The notes under the pieces: model-generated
The model's input: only the letters and a program-made list of their open reading frames with translations
Told to the model about the DNA's origin: nothing
Databases searched by the model: none
Source of the DNA: Granulicella sp. WH15
GTDB taxonomy: Bacteria; Acidobacteriota; Terriglobia; Terriglobales; Acidobacteriaceae
Direction of reading: 5' to 3'
Assembly: GCF_009914315.1 (NCBI RefSeq)
Contig: NZ_CP042596.1
Span: 3,782,001-3,846,000, forward strand
DNA: 64,000 bases
Made by a program: the position numbers and the translations under genes
Shown: in pieces, positions 44,965 through 53,613 of the stretch
Layout: each line of letters opens with the position of its first letter
Position numbering within the stretch: the first letter of the stretch is position 1

Positions 44965-45258
44965 ACACGCGCAGCGTCGAGAACCGCACGAAGTGCCGCC
45001 CGCCCGGCGCAAGGGCGTCGTTGCCTGTTCTCTTGGTTGTCATTCAGGAGCGAAGCGGAGGAATCTGCTGTTGCTTTTGCTCTTGCCGTTGTTTCTGGGG
45101 TAGGTCCGGGCTTTAGCCCGGACATCAATACTCGCCACAGATGCGGGCTTTAGCCCCCGAGGTTTGCTTTTTCTTCTTAGCCACAAGTGCAACAACAAAA
45201 GCGCCCTCACGCCGGCGGGCGGCACTTCGTGCGGTTCTCGACGCTTCGCGTAAAAAAC
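44965..45258 (+). repeat. complete C-family MITE-like element, copy C2
   Basis: About 294 bp with terminal inverted repeats of about 55-60 bp: left ACGCGCAGCGTCGAGAACCG..., right end its complement (CGGTTCTCGACGCTTCGCGT). The centre includes GTCATTCAGGAGCGAAGCGG, a TTGC/TTTTGC run and the palindrome GTCCGGGC-TTTA-GCCCGGAC (45104-45123). Nearly identical internal sequence at 49704-50004 and, inverted, at 63430-63775. A run of A flanks both ends, a possible target duplication. No transposase. Peptides translated from it (ending RFLRFAPE) are not genes. Confidence 0.88.
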
Positions 45259-45262
45259 GAAG

Positions 45263-45293
45263 GGCCCCGGATCTCTTCACAAGATCCGGGGCC
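45263..45293 (-). terminator. Rho-independent terminator of the aldo/keto reductase gene
   Basis: Perfect 12-bp stem GGCCCCGGATCT / AGATCCGGGGCC with a 7-nt loop. On the minus strand it is followed by CTTCGTTTTTT. Located 16 nt after the stop codon. Confidence 0.9.
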
Positions 45294-45308
45294 GCTTGAA
45301 CATCAAAC

Positions 45309-46166
45309 TTACTTCGCCGAAGCCTCAATCTCCGCCCACTCCGCATCGCTCAAAACCACATCCTGAGCCTTCACATTCTCCTCAAGATGCGCAATCGACT
45401 GCGTGCCCGGAATCGGTAGAATCACCGGCGAGTGATGCAGCAGCCAAGCCAGCGACAACTGGCTCACCGTCGCGTCATGCCGCTTCGCCACCTCATCCAG
45501 CTTGCCGCCCGGCTTGGCCAGTTCGCCCGCCGCCACCGGGAACCACGGAATAAACGCGATCCCATGCTTTGTGCAATATTCCAGCACGTCTTCATGGGCA
45601 CGGTCGCCGATGTTGTACTTATTCTGCACGCTCACAATCTCGACCACCTTGCGCGCCTGCTCGATCTCGGGAACCTTCACCTCGCTCAGCCCGATGTGCC
45701 GGATCTTGCCCGCCTCCTGCATCTTCTTCATCGCGCCCAGCGACTCCTCCACCGGCGTCTTGGGGTCGATCCGGTGCAACTGCCACAGGTCCAGCCGGTC
45801 GGTCTTCAGGAACCGCAGGCTCATCTCCACCTGCTGCTCCAGATACTCCGCACGGCCCACCGGCAGCCACTTATTCGGACCCTGCCGCGTCAACCCGCCC
45901 TTGGTCGCAATCACCACGCCCTTGGCATAGGGCGAGAGCGCCTCGCCGATCAACTGTTCGCTCACATCCGGCCCATAGGCGTCCGCGGTGTCGATAAAGT
46001 TCACACCCAGCTCGACCACCCGCTTCAGAACCTGTTTGGCGTTCTCCCGATCCTTCGGCTCGCCCCAGACCCCGTCGCCGGTAATCCGCATGGCTCCAAA
46101 ACCGAGCCGGTTGATCTCCAAATCGCCGCCGAGCTTGAACGTCTTCGCTACTGTCGCTGTTGTCAT
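45309..46166 (-). CDS. aldo/keto reductase
   Basis: 285 residues. NADPH-dependent carbonyl reductase with a TIM barrel. Catalytic tetrad visible: Asp and Tyr in FIDTADAYGPDVSEQLIGEAL, Lys in VVIATKGG and His in LWQLHRID. The NADP-binding region SVQNKYNIGDR and IPGTQSIAHLEENVKA close the fold. Substrate unknown. Start codon overlaps the upstream MBL hydrolase stop by 4 nt, so the two are coupled. Confidence 0.94.
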   Translation of the reverse strand: MTTATVAKTFKLGGDLEINRLGFGAMRITGDGVWGEPKDRENAKQVLKRVVELGVNFIDTADAYGPDVSEQLIGEALSPYAKGVVIATKGGLTRQGPNKWLPVGRAEYLEQQVEMSLRFLKTDRLDLWQLHRIDPKTPVEESLGAMKKMQEAGKIRHIGLSEVKVPEIEQARKVVEIVSVQNKYNIGDRAHEDVLEYCTKHGIAFIPWFPVAAGELAKPGGKLDEVAKRHDATVSQLSLAWLLHHSPVILPIPGTQSIAHLEENVKAQDVVLSDAEWAEIEASAK

Positions 46167-47098
46167 GCAATATTGGATGCGGGCTCAGCCAAAACGTCGC
46201 CGGCAACGGGCGCGACGACTAACGTTTCACCTTCCCCTAACACTCGCACCCGGCTCTCCAGCCCGCGCCGCCGGGCATCGGCCATCAGCCGAATAGGCGG
46301 CTCCTCCATCGGCTCGCGCCCCAGCCGGAAGGTACCGAAGTGCATCGCCACCATCACGTCCGCGCCCAGATCGACAAAGCCGTCGAGAGCCTCCTCCGGG
46401 CTGGTGTGGACGGAGCGGTGAGTGTCCGGAAAATAAGCCCCAATGGGCACCAGAGCCACCTGCGGGTGCAGCCTCCGGCCAATCTCGCGGAAGCCGTCAA
46501 AATAAGCCGTATCCCCCGAGTGGTAGACCCGATGCCCTTCCCCTTCAATTACATAGCCGCCGAATCCGCGATGCGTATCGCTGAAGATCCGCGCTCCCCA
46601 GTGCTTGGCCGGGGTCAGGGTCACGCGCAGCCCGGCCACCGTGGTCGACTCCCAGCGGTCCAGCGTCCGCACCTCGGCAAACCCCAGCGTATCCACCAGA
46701 TCCTCCACGCCGCGCGGCACCACCGCCACCGGCGCACGCCCGGTCTGCAGCCGCGTCTGGCGAGCCACCTGCTTCAGCGTCGGCCGGTTCAGGTGATCCA
46801 TATGCGCGTGGCTCAGCAATACGACGTCGATCGGCGGCAAATTCTCCATCTCCACGCCAACACGGCGCGCCCGCCGCAGCACCACCAGCCGCTTGGCAAA
46901 GACCGGATCGACCAGCACCGCGCGTCCCGCCAGCCGCAGCAGGAACGAAGAATGGCCCAGAAAGGTGACGCCCAACTCGCCGGGGCCGATCGCACCCGGC
47001 AGCTTCGGCTCGCCGGTCATCGGCACCGCGTGGCTCTCTCGCACCAGCCGCACCAACTGCCGCAGCTTGCTAACCCGCCTGATCCCTGCCATCCGCAC
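46163..47098 (-). CDS. MBL-fold metallohydrolase (UlaG / NAPE-PLD-like)
   Basis: 311 residues. Metal-binding HAHMDH motif in DVVLLSHAHMDHLNRPTL, VTLTPAKHWGARIFSDTHRGFGGYVIEG, VYHSGDTAYFDGF and VAMHFGTF fit the lactonase/NAPE-PLD-like branch of the superfamily. Probably hydrolyses a phosphodiester or lactone; substrate unknown. An alternative Met two codons in (47092) is possible. First gene of a two-gene unit with the aldo/keto reductase. Confidence 0.92.
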   Translation of the reverse strand: MRMAGIRRVSKLRQLVRLVRESHAVPMTGEPKLPGAIGPGELGVTFLGHSSFLLRLAGRAVLVDPVFAKRLVVLRRARRVGVEMENLPPIDVVLLSHAHMDHLNRPTLKQVARQTRLQTGRAPVAVVPRGVEDLVDTLGFAEVRTLDRWESTTVAGLRVTLTPAKHWGARIFSDTHRGFGGYVIEGEGHRVYHSGDTAYFDGFREIGRRLHPQVALVPIGAYFPDTHRSVHTSPEEALDGFVDLGADVMVAMHFGTFRLGREPMEEPPIRLMADARRRGLESRVRVLGEGETLVVAPVAGDVLAEPASNIA

Positions 47099-47282
47099 AG
47101 CCTCCAGCCCTAAGGGCGTCTACTTAATGGATGCGGCTATGCAAATCAGGATACATAGCCTCCGCGAACGCCTCGTAAACACCGCGCAAAGGTTCTTATT
47201 GGGACAGCCGTGGGGGTATCGGAGGTGATACCGCCGGTCTTTTCACCCAATACACACGCACGGTCATCTTAAACTCAGACCT

Positions 47283-49700
47283 GTGACACTACGCCTCGCG
47301 CCAGCACGCCGCCACTTCCCTACAAGCCTCTGGGCCGCGGCGGTCCTGTGCTCCTGCGTTCCTCTTCCGATGCTGGCGGCTGGCCGCACAGCCCGCCATA
47401 CGCCGCCGCCCACCCCCTGGGAGCAGGCGACCGAGGCACGCGAGCACCTCGAGGCCATCCCCGAGGACGCGCGCAGCAAGGCTGACTATACGCGGGCGCT
47501 GGACAAGTTTCGCACGATCTACCACGACAATCCCCGCGACGCGCACGCGGCTGAGGCCGTAAACACAGTCGCCGAGCTGCTGGCCGAGCAGGGTCACTCG
47601 CTGGACGATGTGAAGAGCCTCGAAGCAGCGGTGGGGCAGTATGAGTTTCTGCGCACGCAGTATCCGGGCAGCCCGCTACGGATACCCGCACTGCTGGCCG
47701 AGGGCAAGATCGACTCCGAAGACCTGCATGATTCAGTCGCGGCAAAGGAGCGGTTCGCGCTGGTGCTGAAGCTGTATCCGCACAGCACGGCTGCGGCCGA
47801 GGCGCGGACAGGACTGGCTCAGCTAGGACGGCCCAAGGGTGCGGAAGCTACGGCTGGCGGGATCAAGAGCGCCCCTCAAGGGCTGAAGCCCGCTGCTCCG
47901 GCGAGCAGTTACAGCACGGCTGAAGCTGTGCCCGCAGCAACGCGGCATCCGGCGAACGATGCAGTAGCTACAACGACAAAGCCGGATGCAAAGATCGCGG
48001 CACGTACGGCGGATTCTGCCGATGCTCCCGTGGCGCTTCCAGTAACGACAACGGCAAAGACGACACGCACCACCCCGCTGGCGCAGGTGACCGGGATTCG
48101 TCACTGGTCCACCTCGACGTACACGCGGGTCGCAATCGACCTCGGCGACGAGGTGACGTTCGAGGCGGCACGGGTGCCCAACCCTGACCGGATCTACTTC
48201 GATCTACATGGAGCAAAGCTGGCACAGGAGCTGGTCGGCAAGAGCTTCACCGTAAACGACGACGGCTTCCTGAAGCGGATACGGGCGGCGCAGTCCTCGG
48301 GCGATGTGACCCGGGTGGTGCTCGACGTGAACTCGGTGACCGAGTACTCGGCGTTTCTGCTGCCGAATCCGTATCGGCTGATTATCGACATTCACGGCAG
48401 CAAGGCCGTCCCCGGCGATGTGGCCACAACATCCACAACGACACCCGCTCCCAAGCCGGAGGCGCAGAGCAAGATCGATCCGAATGAGGTAGCGGAGTTG
48501 CCCGTCTCTCCAAGCGCGAGCCGCCGGGCCAGTGCGGCAGCTAACAGCTCCGGTCTGCCTCCCATGGCGGTGACCGACGGCGGCGATGCGGTGAGGCCGC
48601 TGACGCCCCAGCCTCAGCCGGAGAGAACGCGTCCGGAGCAGGCGGATGTGATGCCGGGGCCAGCAGCTAAGACATCCGTTCCGGCCCCGCGTGTCAGCGC
48701 GGCGTCAAAAGTAACGCTGGGTCGTCCGGTGCCGAACACCGTGGCGCAATCTGCTCCCACGATGACGACGGATGTGGCCGCTGTGAGCGATCTGCCGGGA
48801 CGTGTAGACGCCACCAGCGCGCCGACGACGCGGCCCATTGCGGCAGTCGTGCTGGGAAATAAGGATGTACCTGATACCGCTCCTCTGCCACGGCGTTCTC
48901 GCTCGGTTGCCCATACTGACGCGGCCCCGACCAAGCAGGCCGACAAAACAGCCGATGGCGAGACCTCTCTGATCCGCGCTCTGGGCCTGAGGATCGGGCG
49001 GATCGTGATCGACGCGGGCCACGGCGGGCACGACTCGGGCACGCTGGGCGTGGACGGGATCGAAGAGAAGGACGTGGTGCTGGATGTGGCACTGCGGCTG
49101 GGCAAGATGCTGCACGAGCGGCTGGGCGCGGAGATCATCTACACACGCTCGGACGACACCTTCATCCCGCTCGAGACACGCACCGCGATTGCGAACAAGG
49201 CGCAGGCCGACCTGTTTCTTTCGATCCACGCCAACAGCTCCAGCGACGAGACTGCGCGCGGCGTGGAGACGTACTATCTGAACTTCACCTCGGATCCCAG
49301 CGCGCTGGACGTGGCAGCGCGTGAGAATGCGGTCTCGGGGCAGTCGATCCACCAGCTCTCGGACCTGGTGAAGAAGATTACCCTGAAGGATAAGATCGCC
49401 GAGTCGAGGGAGTTCGCCACGGACGTGGAGGGCTCGCTGTTTGCGGGGCTGGAGCGCGGGAACGCGGGGCTGAAGAATCGCGGGGTGAAGAAAGCTCCGT
49501 TTGTGGTGTTGATCGGGGCGAATATGCCTTCGATTCTGGCGGAGATCTCGTTTGTGACGAACCCGCAGGATGCCCACCAGTTGAGGATGCCGGAGTATCG
49601 GCAGCGCGTGGCGGAGAGCCTGTTCAACGGCGTGGCCAAGTATGAGAACAGCCTCGGCGGCGGCAAGCCCGTGGTGGTAAACCGGGCCAGCGTGCAATAA
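47283..49700 (+). CDS. N-acetylmuramoyl-L-alanine amidase with TPR-like and AMIN domains
   Basis: 805 residues, GTG start, no strong SD. Signal peptide (ending MLAAG), TPR-like helices about 45-185, then a long Ala/Thr/Pro linker, an AMIN peptidoglycan-targeting domain (about 275-375, HWSTSTYTRVAIDLGDEVTFEAARV), another low-complexity linker, and a C-terminal amidase_3 domain with zinc ligands in IVIDAGHGGHDSGTLG, EEKDVVLDVAL and LFLSIHANSS, and catalytic Glu in SILAEISFVTNPQD. Cleaves the stem peptide from MurNAc during cell separation. Stop is followed by repeat C3. Confidence 0.93.
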   Translation: MTLRLAPARRHFPTSLWAAAVLCSCVPLPMLAAGRTARHTPPPTPWEQATEAREHLEAIPEDARSKADYTRALDKFRTIYHDNPRDAHAAEAVNTVAELLAEQGHSLDDVKSLEAAVGQYEFLRTQYPGSPLRIPALLAEGKIDSEDLHDSVAAKERFALVLKLYPHSTAAAEARTGLAQLGRPKGAEATAGGIKSAPQGLKPAAPASSYSTAEAVPAATRHPANDAVATTTKPDAKIAARTADSADAPVALPVTTTAKTTRTTPLAQVTGIRHWSTSTYTRVAIDLGDEVTFEAARVPNPDRIYFDLHGAKLAQELVGKSFTVNDDGFLKRIRAAQSSGDVTRVVLDVNSVTEYSAFLLPNPYRLIIDIHGSKAVPGDVATTSTTTPAPKPEAQSKIDPNEVAELPVSPSASRRASAAANSSGLPPMAVTDGGDAVRPLTPQPQPERTRPEQADVMPGPAAKTSVPAPRVSAASKVTLGRPVPNTVAQSAPTMTTDVAAVSDLPGRVDATSAPTTRPIAAVVLGNKDVPDTAPLPRRSRSVAHTDAAPTKQADKTADGETSLIRALGLRIGRIVIDAGHGGHDSGTLGVDGIEEKDVVLDVALRLGKMLHERLGAEIIYTRSDDTFIPLETRTAIANKAQADLFLSIHANSSSDETARGVETYYLNFTSDPSALDVAARENAVSGQSIHQLSDLVKKITLKDKIAESREFATDVEGSLFAGLERGNAGLKNRGVKKAPFVVLIGANMPSILAEISFVTNPQDAHQLRMPEYRQRVAESLFNGVAKYENSLGGGKPVVVNRASVQ

Positions 49701-49703
49701 CAA

Positions 49704-50004
49704 GAGAACACGCGAAGCGTCGAGAACCGCACGAAGTGCCGCCCGCCCGGCGCAAGGGCGTTGTTGCTGTTGCTTGTTTTCTTGGTTGTCATTCAGGAGC
49801 GAAGCGGAGGAATCTGCTGTTGCTTTTGCTCTTGCCGTTGTTTCTGAGGTAGGTCCGGGCTTTAGCCCGGACATCAATACTCGCCACAGATGCGGCTTTA
49901 GCCCCCGAGGTATGCTTTTTCTTCTTAGCCACAAGTGCAACAACAAAAGCGCCCTCACGCCGGGCGGGCGGCACTTCGTGCGGTTCTCGACGCTGCGCGT
50001 GGGG
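49704..50004 (+). repeat. complete C-family MITE-like element, copy C3
   Basis: About 301 bp. Same order as 44965-45258: left TIR ACGCGAAGCGTCGAGAACCG, central GTCATTCAGGAGCGAAGCGG, palindrome GTCCGGGC-TTTA-GCCCGGAC (49853-49872), right TIR ending TTCTCGACGCTGCGCGT. Differs from C2 by small substitutions and a few-base indels. Sits between the amidase stop and a DUF6599-like gene, with no clear target duplication. Confidence 0.88.
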
Positions 50005-50035
50005 CATCCGAATTTGCAGCTCTGGTGGTAGTCTC

Positions 50036-51223
50036 ATGCTTGATATGGGCTTGTTTTCACAGACTCGATGGATGCTGACCCTGCCTCTGCTGCTGGGCAT
50101 GGTTGCGAACGCGCAGCAAGGGGCCACCACGCTGCTGGAGCCTCCAATCCCCCTGCTCCCCCACCAGGTGACGGGGCTGGAGCGCGCTGGCGACGCAGTG
50201 ACCGGAACAGATCCCAACCAGGCGGACGCCGCCAACGCGCCTCTGCTGAAGGAGGACGGGCTGGAGCGGTTTGCCCAAGCCCAGTACAACCACGCAACCG
50301 GCGGACCCGCGCTGGCCGCAACGGCGATGCAGTTCGTGGACGCCACCGGAGCCTACGCCGCCTACACCTTCTACCGTACTGCCCTCCCGAAGGGCCGCGT
50401 GATGACCGGAGCAGCTAAGCTGGGAACACAGTCGGTCACCGACGGCGACACCGTGCTGGTGCTGGCCGGGACGACCGTGCTGCGGATGAAAGGCAAGGCT
50501 AACCCCAAGGAAATGCTGGCTTTAACCTCCGCCCTGCCCAAGGTTGGAGGCCGCCGCGCGCTGGCTCCGCTGCTGCCGACTTATCTGCCGGTGGAGGGGT
50601 TGGAGGCGGATACGGCGCGGTATGTGGTCGGACCAGTTGGGTATGGCTCGCTGGGGCTCAAGATCCCTGCCGAGGTGATTGGGTTCGACAAGAGCGCCGA
50701 GGTGATGACCGCCGGGTACGGCAAGGGTACTTTGACGCTGCTGCTCTACCCCACGCCGCAGATCGCCGGAGAGAAGGGGCGGGCGATCGAGAAGCAGATG
50801 AACGAGCCGAATGGAGAGCACGGCGCGCTGCATAACTCCATGGGAATGGTGAAGATGCGGCGCGTGGGGCCGCTTCTGGGGATTACCAGCGGGGCGCTCT
50901 CGGCCGCGCAGGCGCAGGCTTTGGTAGCCGCGCTGCACCTGAACCAGCAGGTCTCGTTCGACCAGAAGATGCCGCTGGAGTTCCACGCCGAGGTGAAGAA
51001 AACGGCAACGCTGCTCCAGAACATCCTCTTCTTCTCCGTCGTGGTGGGAGGAGGCGCGGTGCTGCTGGGCATCTTCCTGGGAGGAGCCAGAGCCGGTATC
51101 CGGGTGCTGCGGGGCAAGCCCGCACACGTCGAGCCGGAGTTTCTGGCGATCAATCTGCGCGATCAACCCAGGCCGCTGTTCGTTCCCCAGCCGGAGAGCA
51201 AGGGGACGGAGGGGCACGGCTGA
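50036..51223 (+). CDS. DUF6599-like secreted membrane protein
   Basis: 395 residues. Signal peptide (WMLTLPLLLGMVANAQ), a mature part beginning LPHQVTGLERAGDAVTG and containing LLKEDGLERFAQAQYNHATG, YAAYTFYRTALPKGRV and MGMVKMRRVGPLLGITSG, then one transmembrane helix near the C-terminus (ILFFSVVVGGGAVLLGIFLGG) and a short cytoplasmic tail. The layout is that of acidobacterial proteins I recall as DUF6599. Function unknown. Starts 32 nt after repeat C3. Confidence 0.75.
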   Translation: MLDMGLFSQTRWMLTLPLLLGMVANAQQGATTLLEPPIPLLPHQVTGLERAGDAVTGTDPNQADAANAPLLKEDGLERFAQAQYNHATGGPALAATAMQFVDATGAYAAYTFYRTALPKGRVMTGAAKLGTQSVTDGDTVLVLAGTTVLRMKGKANPKEMLALTSALPKVGGRRALAPLLPTYLPVEGLEADTARYVVGPVGYGSLGLKIPAEVIGFDKSAEVMTAGYGKGTLTLLLYPTPQIAGEKGRAIEKQMNEPNGEHGALHNSMGMVKMRRVGPLLGITSGALSAAQAQALVAALHLNQQVSFDQKMPLEFHAEVKKTATLLQNILFFSVVVGGGAVLLGIFLGGARAGIRVLRGKPAHVEPEFLAINLRDQPRPLFVPQPESKGTEGHG

Positions 51224-51399
51224 TAGTGCACCGGTATTGGTGCGCATAATTGGCTGTAAGTCTTATTCCTGATGGATTTACCAGAATTACTGCACTGCTT
51301 CTGATGCAGCTTTGACTTTACGGCAAAATGAGCGTTCAGGGCTTTGTGCGTCTGATAACTCTTTCTAAATGATCGGTTTATGTTGTCCGGGTTTTAGCC
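51224..51399. other. AT-rich intergenic stretch, no gene seen
   Basis: Between the DUF6599-like stop and a consensus promoter. Noticeably more AT-rich than surrounding DNA. A small GCACC-GGTATT-GGTGC hairpin lies just after the stop and may end the upstream transcript. No ORF with a credible start. Confidence 0.6.
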
Positions 51400-51428
51400 T
51401 TGACACCGGTTTTTGCCACTCTTACTAT
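51400..51428 (+). promoter_or_regulatory. near-consensus sigma-70 promoter
   Basis: -35 TTGACA (51400-51405), 17-nt spacer, -10 TACTAT (51423-51428). The best promoter match in the window. Predicted start about 51435, 150 nt upstream of the GH28 start codon. Confidence 0.8.
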
Positions 51429-51434
51429 TTCGCC

Positions 51435-51521
51435 AGAAAGTTCTGATGGCTTTGCCTCCGTCGGAGCTATTCTCCCTAGTAAGAGGCCGCCCTGTTGCCG
51501 GGCGGCCTCTTCGTCGTTTTG
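51435..51521 (+). ncRNA. candidate small RNA or attenuating 5' leader of the GH28 gene
   Basis: Region bounded by the TTGACA-17-TACTAT promoter and a strong terminator (51481-51521), giving an ~85-nt transcript. An upstream hairpin CTCC-GTC-GGAG (51456-51466) could alternatively pair as GGAG-CTATT-CTCC. GCCTC at 51454-51458 can pair with GAGGC (51483-51487) of the terminator left arm, so an antiterminator form is possible. No match to a riboswitch I know. Either a free sRNA or a regulated leader. Confidence 0.5.
51481..51521 (+). terminator. Rho-independent terminator upstream of GH28
   Basis: AAGAGGCCGCCC (51481-51492) pairs perfectly with GGGCGGCCTCTT (51500-51511) around TGTTGCC, followed by CGTCGTTTT. 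It lies between a strong promoter and the GH28 gene. Confidence 0.85.
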
Positions 51522-51586
51522 GTCGGACCACTTACCCCTGTGCTAAGGTGGCAGGGCGGTCGAAACGGTACAAAATCGTGGAGTAC

Positions 51587-53011
51587 ATGATGGTTTTTGT
51601 GCGGCTGGGTGTGGTGCTAAGCATGGTGGCTGGGGCCGGGTTTGCAGTGGCTCAGGATACCCGGCAGGTGGCGGAGCCGAAGATTCCGGCCTCGTGCGTA
51701 CAGCTCTCCGCCAGCCTGCGGACGGCGGGCGGCAAGATCGCCGAGGCCGACGAGCGCAGGCTGGATACGGATCGGATTCAGAAGGCTCTCGATGCCTGCA
51801 AGCCGGGGATGGCGGTGGAGCTGAAGCCGGTGGACGGGAATAACGCGTTTCTGACCGGGCCTCTGGAGCTGCGGTCGGGAGTGACGCTGCTGATCGACGA
51901 GGGGGTGACGCTGTTTGCGTCGCGCGACCCGAAGCTCTTCGACGCGGCGGCGAAGCCGGGAGTGTGCGGGACGATTCCGGCGGCTCCGGTGCCGGGTGGC
52001 GGATGCAGGCCGCTGCTCTCGGCCGTAAACGTGACCGACGCTGCGGTGATGGGCGACGGGACGATCGACGGGCGGGGCTACGCGAAGCTGATCGGCCACG
52101 ACTATAGCTGGTGGGAGATGGCTCGCAGGGCCGAGCCGAAGAACGAGAAGTACTACAGCATGAGGCTGGTGGTGGCGAACCACGCCGACGGGCTGACGCT
52201 CTACCGGATTACGCTGCACAACTCGCCGAACTTCCACGTGAGCGTGAACGGGACGAACGGCTTTACGGCGTGGGCGGTGCATCTGCTGACGCCGGTGGAC
52301 AAGGGGCTGGACGCGCGGAACACGGACGGGATCGACCCCAGCGGCTCGACCAACGTGACGGTGGCGCATAGCTGGATCGACAACGGCGACGACAATATCG
52401 CGATCAAGAGCGGCACCACGCATATGAGCGTGCTCGACAACCACTTTTACACCGGGCACGGGATGTCGATCGGGTCGGAGACGGTGGGGCAGGCGTATCT
52501 GCTGGTGGACGGGCTGACCGAGGACCATACGTCGAGCGGCATCCGCATCAAGAGCAACGTGACGCGGGGCGGGCAGGTACACGACCTGACGTACCGGAAC
52601 ATCTGTATGAGGGACGTGGCGAATCCGGTTGCGATCTCGCCGTACTACACGAACCAGACGACGGAGGGGTTCGTGGACCCGCACTATACGGGCGACAAGA
52701 TTCCGGATTACAAGAAGATCGAGCTGGACAACGTCATCAGCGAGACCCCGGGAGATGTACTGGTGGCGGGGCTGGACGAGGCGCACCGGACGGAGATCGC
52801 GTTGCACAACGTGGTCGTCCAGGGGATTACACCGCAGCAGGTACACCTGGCGTATGTGGATATCGCGTCGAGCGGGGTCAACTTCGACCTGTCGCGGGGC
52901 ACCAATGTGAAGGTCCTGGATAGGGGCAAGGCAGCTTCCGGGCCGAAAGATGCGCCTGCGGGGCACTTTGGGCTGGCCAGTTGCGCCAAGGTATTTGTCC
53001 CAATGCGGTAA
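51587..53011 (+). CDS. glycoside hydrolase family 28 (polygalacturonase-like), exported
   Basis: 474 residues. Hydrolyses pectin-type polygalacturonides with a right-handed beta-helix. Signal peptide (VRLGVVLSMVAGAGFAVAQ). GH28 signatures: NTDGIDPSGS, DNGDDNIAIKSG (catalytic Asp pair), GHGMSIGSET (catalytic His region) and SSGIRIKSN (RIK). Start at tandem ATGs 51587/51590 with GGAG 3 or 6 nt upstream. The ORF extends upstream to 51413, but that part overlaps the promoter and terminator and is rejected. Preceded by an attenuator-like leader. Confidence 0.93.
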   Translation: MMVFVRLGVVLSMVAGAGFAVAQDTRQVAEPKIPASCVQLSASLRTAGGKIAEADERRLDTDRIQKALDACKPGMAVELKPVDGNNAFLTGPLELRSGVTLLIDEGVTLFASRDPKLFDAAAKPGVCGTIPAAPVPGGGCRPLLSAVNVTDAAVMGDGTIDGRGYAKLIGHDYSWWEMARRAEPKNEKYYSMRLVVANHADGLTLYRITLHNSPNFHVSVNGTNGFTAWAVHLLTPVDKGLDARNTDGIDPSGSTNVTVAHSWIDNGDDNIAIKSGTTHMSVLDNHFYTGHGMSIGSETVGQAYLLVDGLTEDHTSSGIRIKSNVTRGGQVHDLTYRNICMRDVANPVAISPYYTNQTTEGFVDPHYTGDKIPDYKKIELDNVISETPGDVLVAGLDEAHRTEIALHNVVVQGITPQQVHLAYVDIASSGVNFDLSRGTNVKVLDRGKAASGPKDAPAGHFGLASCAKVFVPMR

Positions 53012-53048
53012 AGATGATGGGCTCGCGCCAGATAGTCGCGGTGCGGTA

Positions 53049-53077
53049 TTGTGCCATCTCGCCGCGAACGGTAGAAT
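53049..53077 (+). promoter_or_regulatory. promoter of the tRNA-Thr gene
   Basis: TTGTGC (53049-53054), 17-nt spacer, TAGAAT (53072-53077), 11 nt before the tRNA 5' end. Confidence 0.65.
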
Positions 53078-53088
53078 GACAGAGGTAC

Positions 53089-53164
<76 letters not shown>

Positions 53165-53219
53165 TTCCCCCTTTACAAGCCAATCACCTCCTCCATGCGG
53201 AAGACGAGTTGCGTGGGTT

Positions 53220-53441
53220 CTACTGCCGAGATCGTCGTGATCGCCTGCCGCGCACTGGACCCTCAACCTTGATGATGGCGCGGTATTTACACTCGCCGCA
53301 GATCCAGGGGAAGTAGCCGAAGCGGCAGTAGACACTTGTTTCCAGGAAACCCTGACGCCCAACGCGATCGAGAGTTCCGGTCTTGCACTTGGGACACATC
53401 TGGCGTTCAACACTGTCTCGTAAATCTGGCCCGTTGCTCAT
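53220..53441 (-). CDS. small double zinc-ribbon-like protein
   Basis: 73 residues from ATG 53441 (MSNGPDLRDSVERQMCPKC). Two CxxC pairs, CPKC and CGEC, flank GTLDRVGRQGFLETSVYCRFGYFPWI, predicting one zinc site. Ends with a basic RGRRSRRSRQ tail. An in-frame TTG at 53480 is a less likely start. Similar small proteins are conserved-hypothetical in Acidobacteria as I recall them. Function unknown. Confidence 0.68.
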   Translation of the reverse strand: MSNGPDLRDSVERQMCPKCKTGTLDRVGRQGFLETSVYCRFGYFPWICGECKYRAIIKVEGPVRGRRSRRSRQ

Positions 53442-53539
53442 GCTAAGGGGACACCTGCCGGGGAATGAGATCTGCAACAACTGATAACCATACTTATTTT
53501 TACGAAAAAAGCATATTTTTCGGTCCTGATTGGCAACAA

Positions 53540-53612
53540 AAAACAGGCACCAGTGCCCTCGCGCCGGGCAGGCGGCACTTCATGCGGTTCTCGATGCTTC
53601 GCGTGAAGTGCT
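53540..53612 (-). repeat. solo end of the C-family repeat, copy C6
   Basis: GTGCCCTCGCGCCGGGCAGG then CGGCACTTCATGCGG and TTCTCGATGCTTCGCGT, a diverged version of the C terminal repeat. It abuts the stop codon of the MFS gene at 53614. Confidence 0.8.
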
Positions 53613-53613
53613 C

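Noticed and set aside
49705..49958. ORFs inside C repeats (including the start of a 417-aa minus ORF)
   Set aside because: Repeat sequence translated in several frames; the remainder is antisense to the amidase gene.
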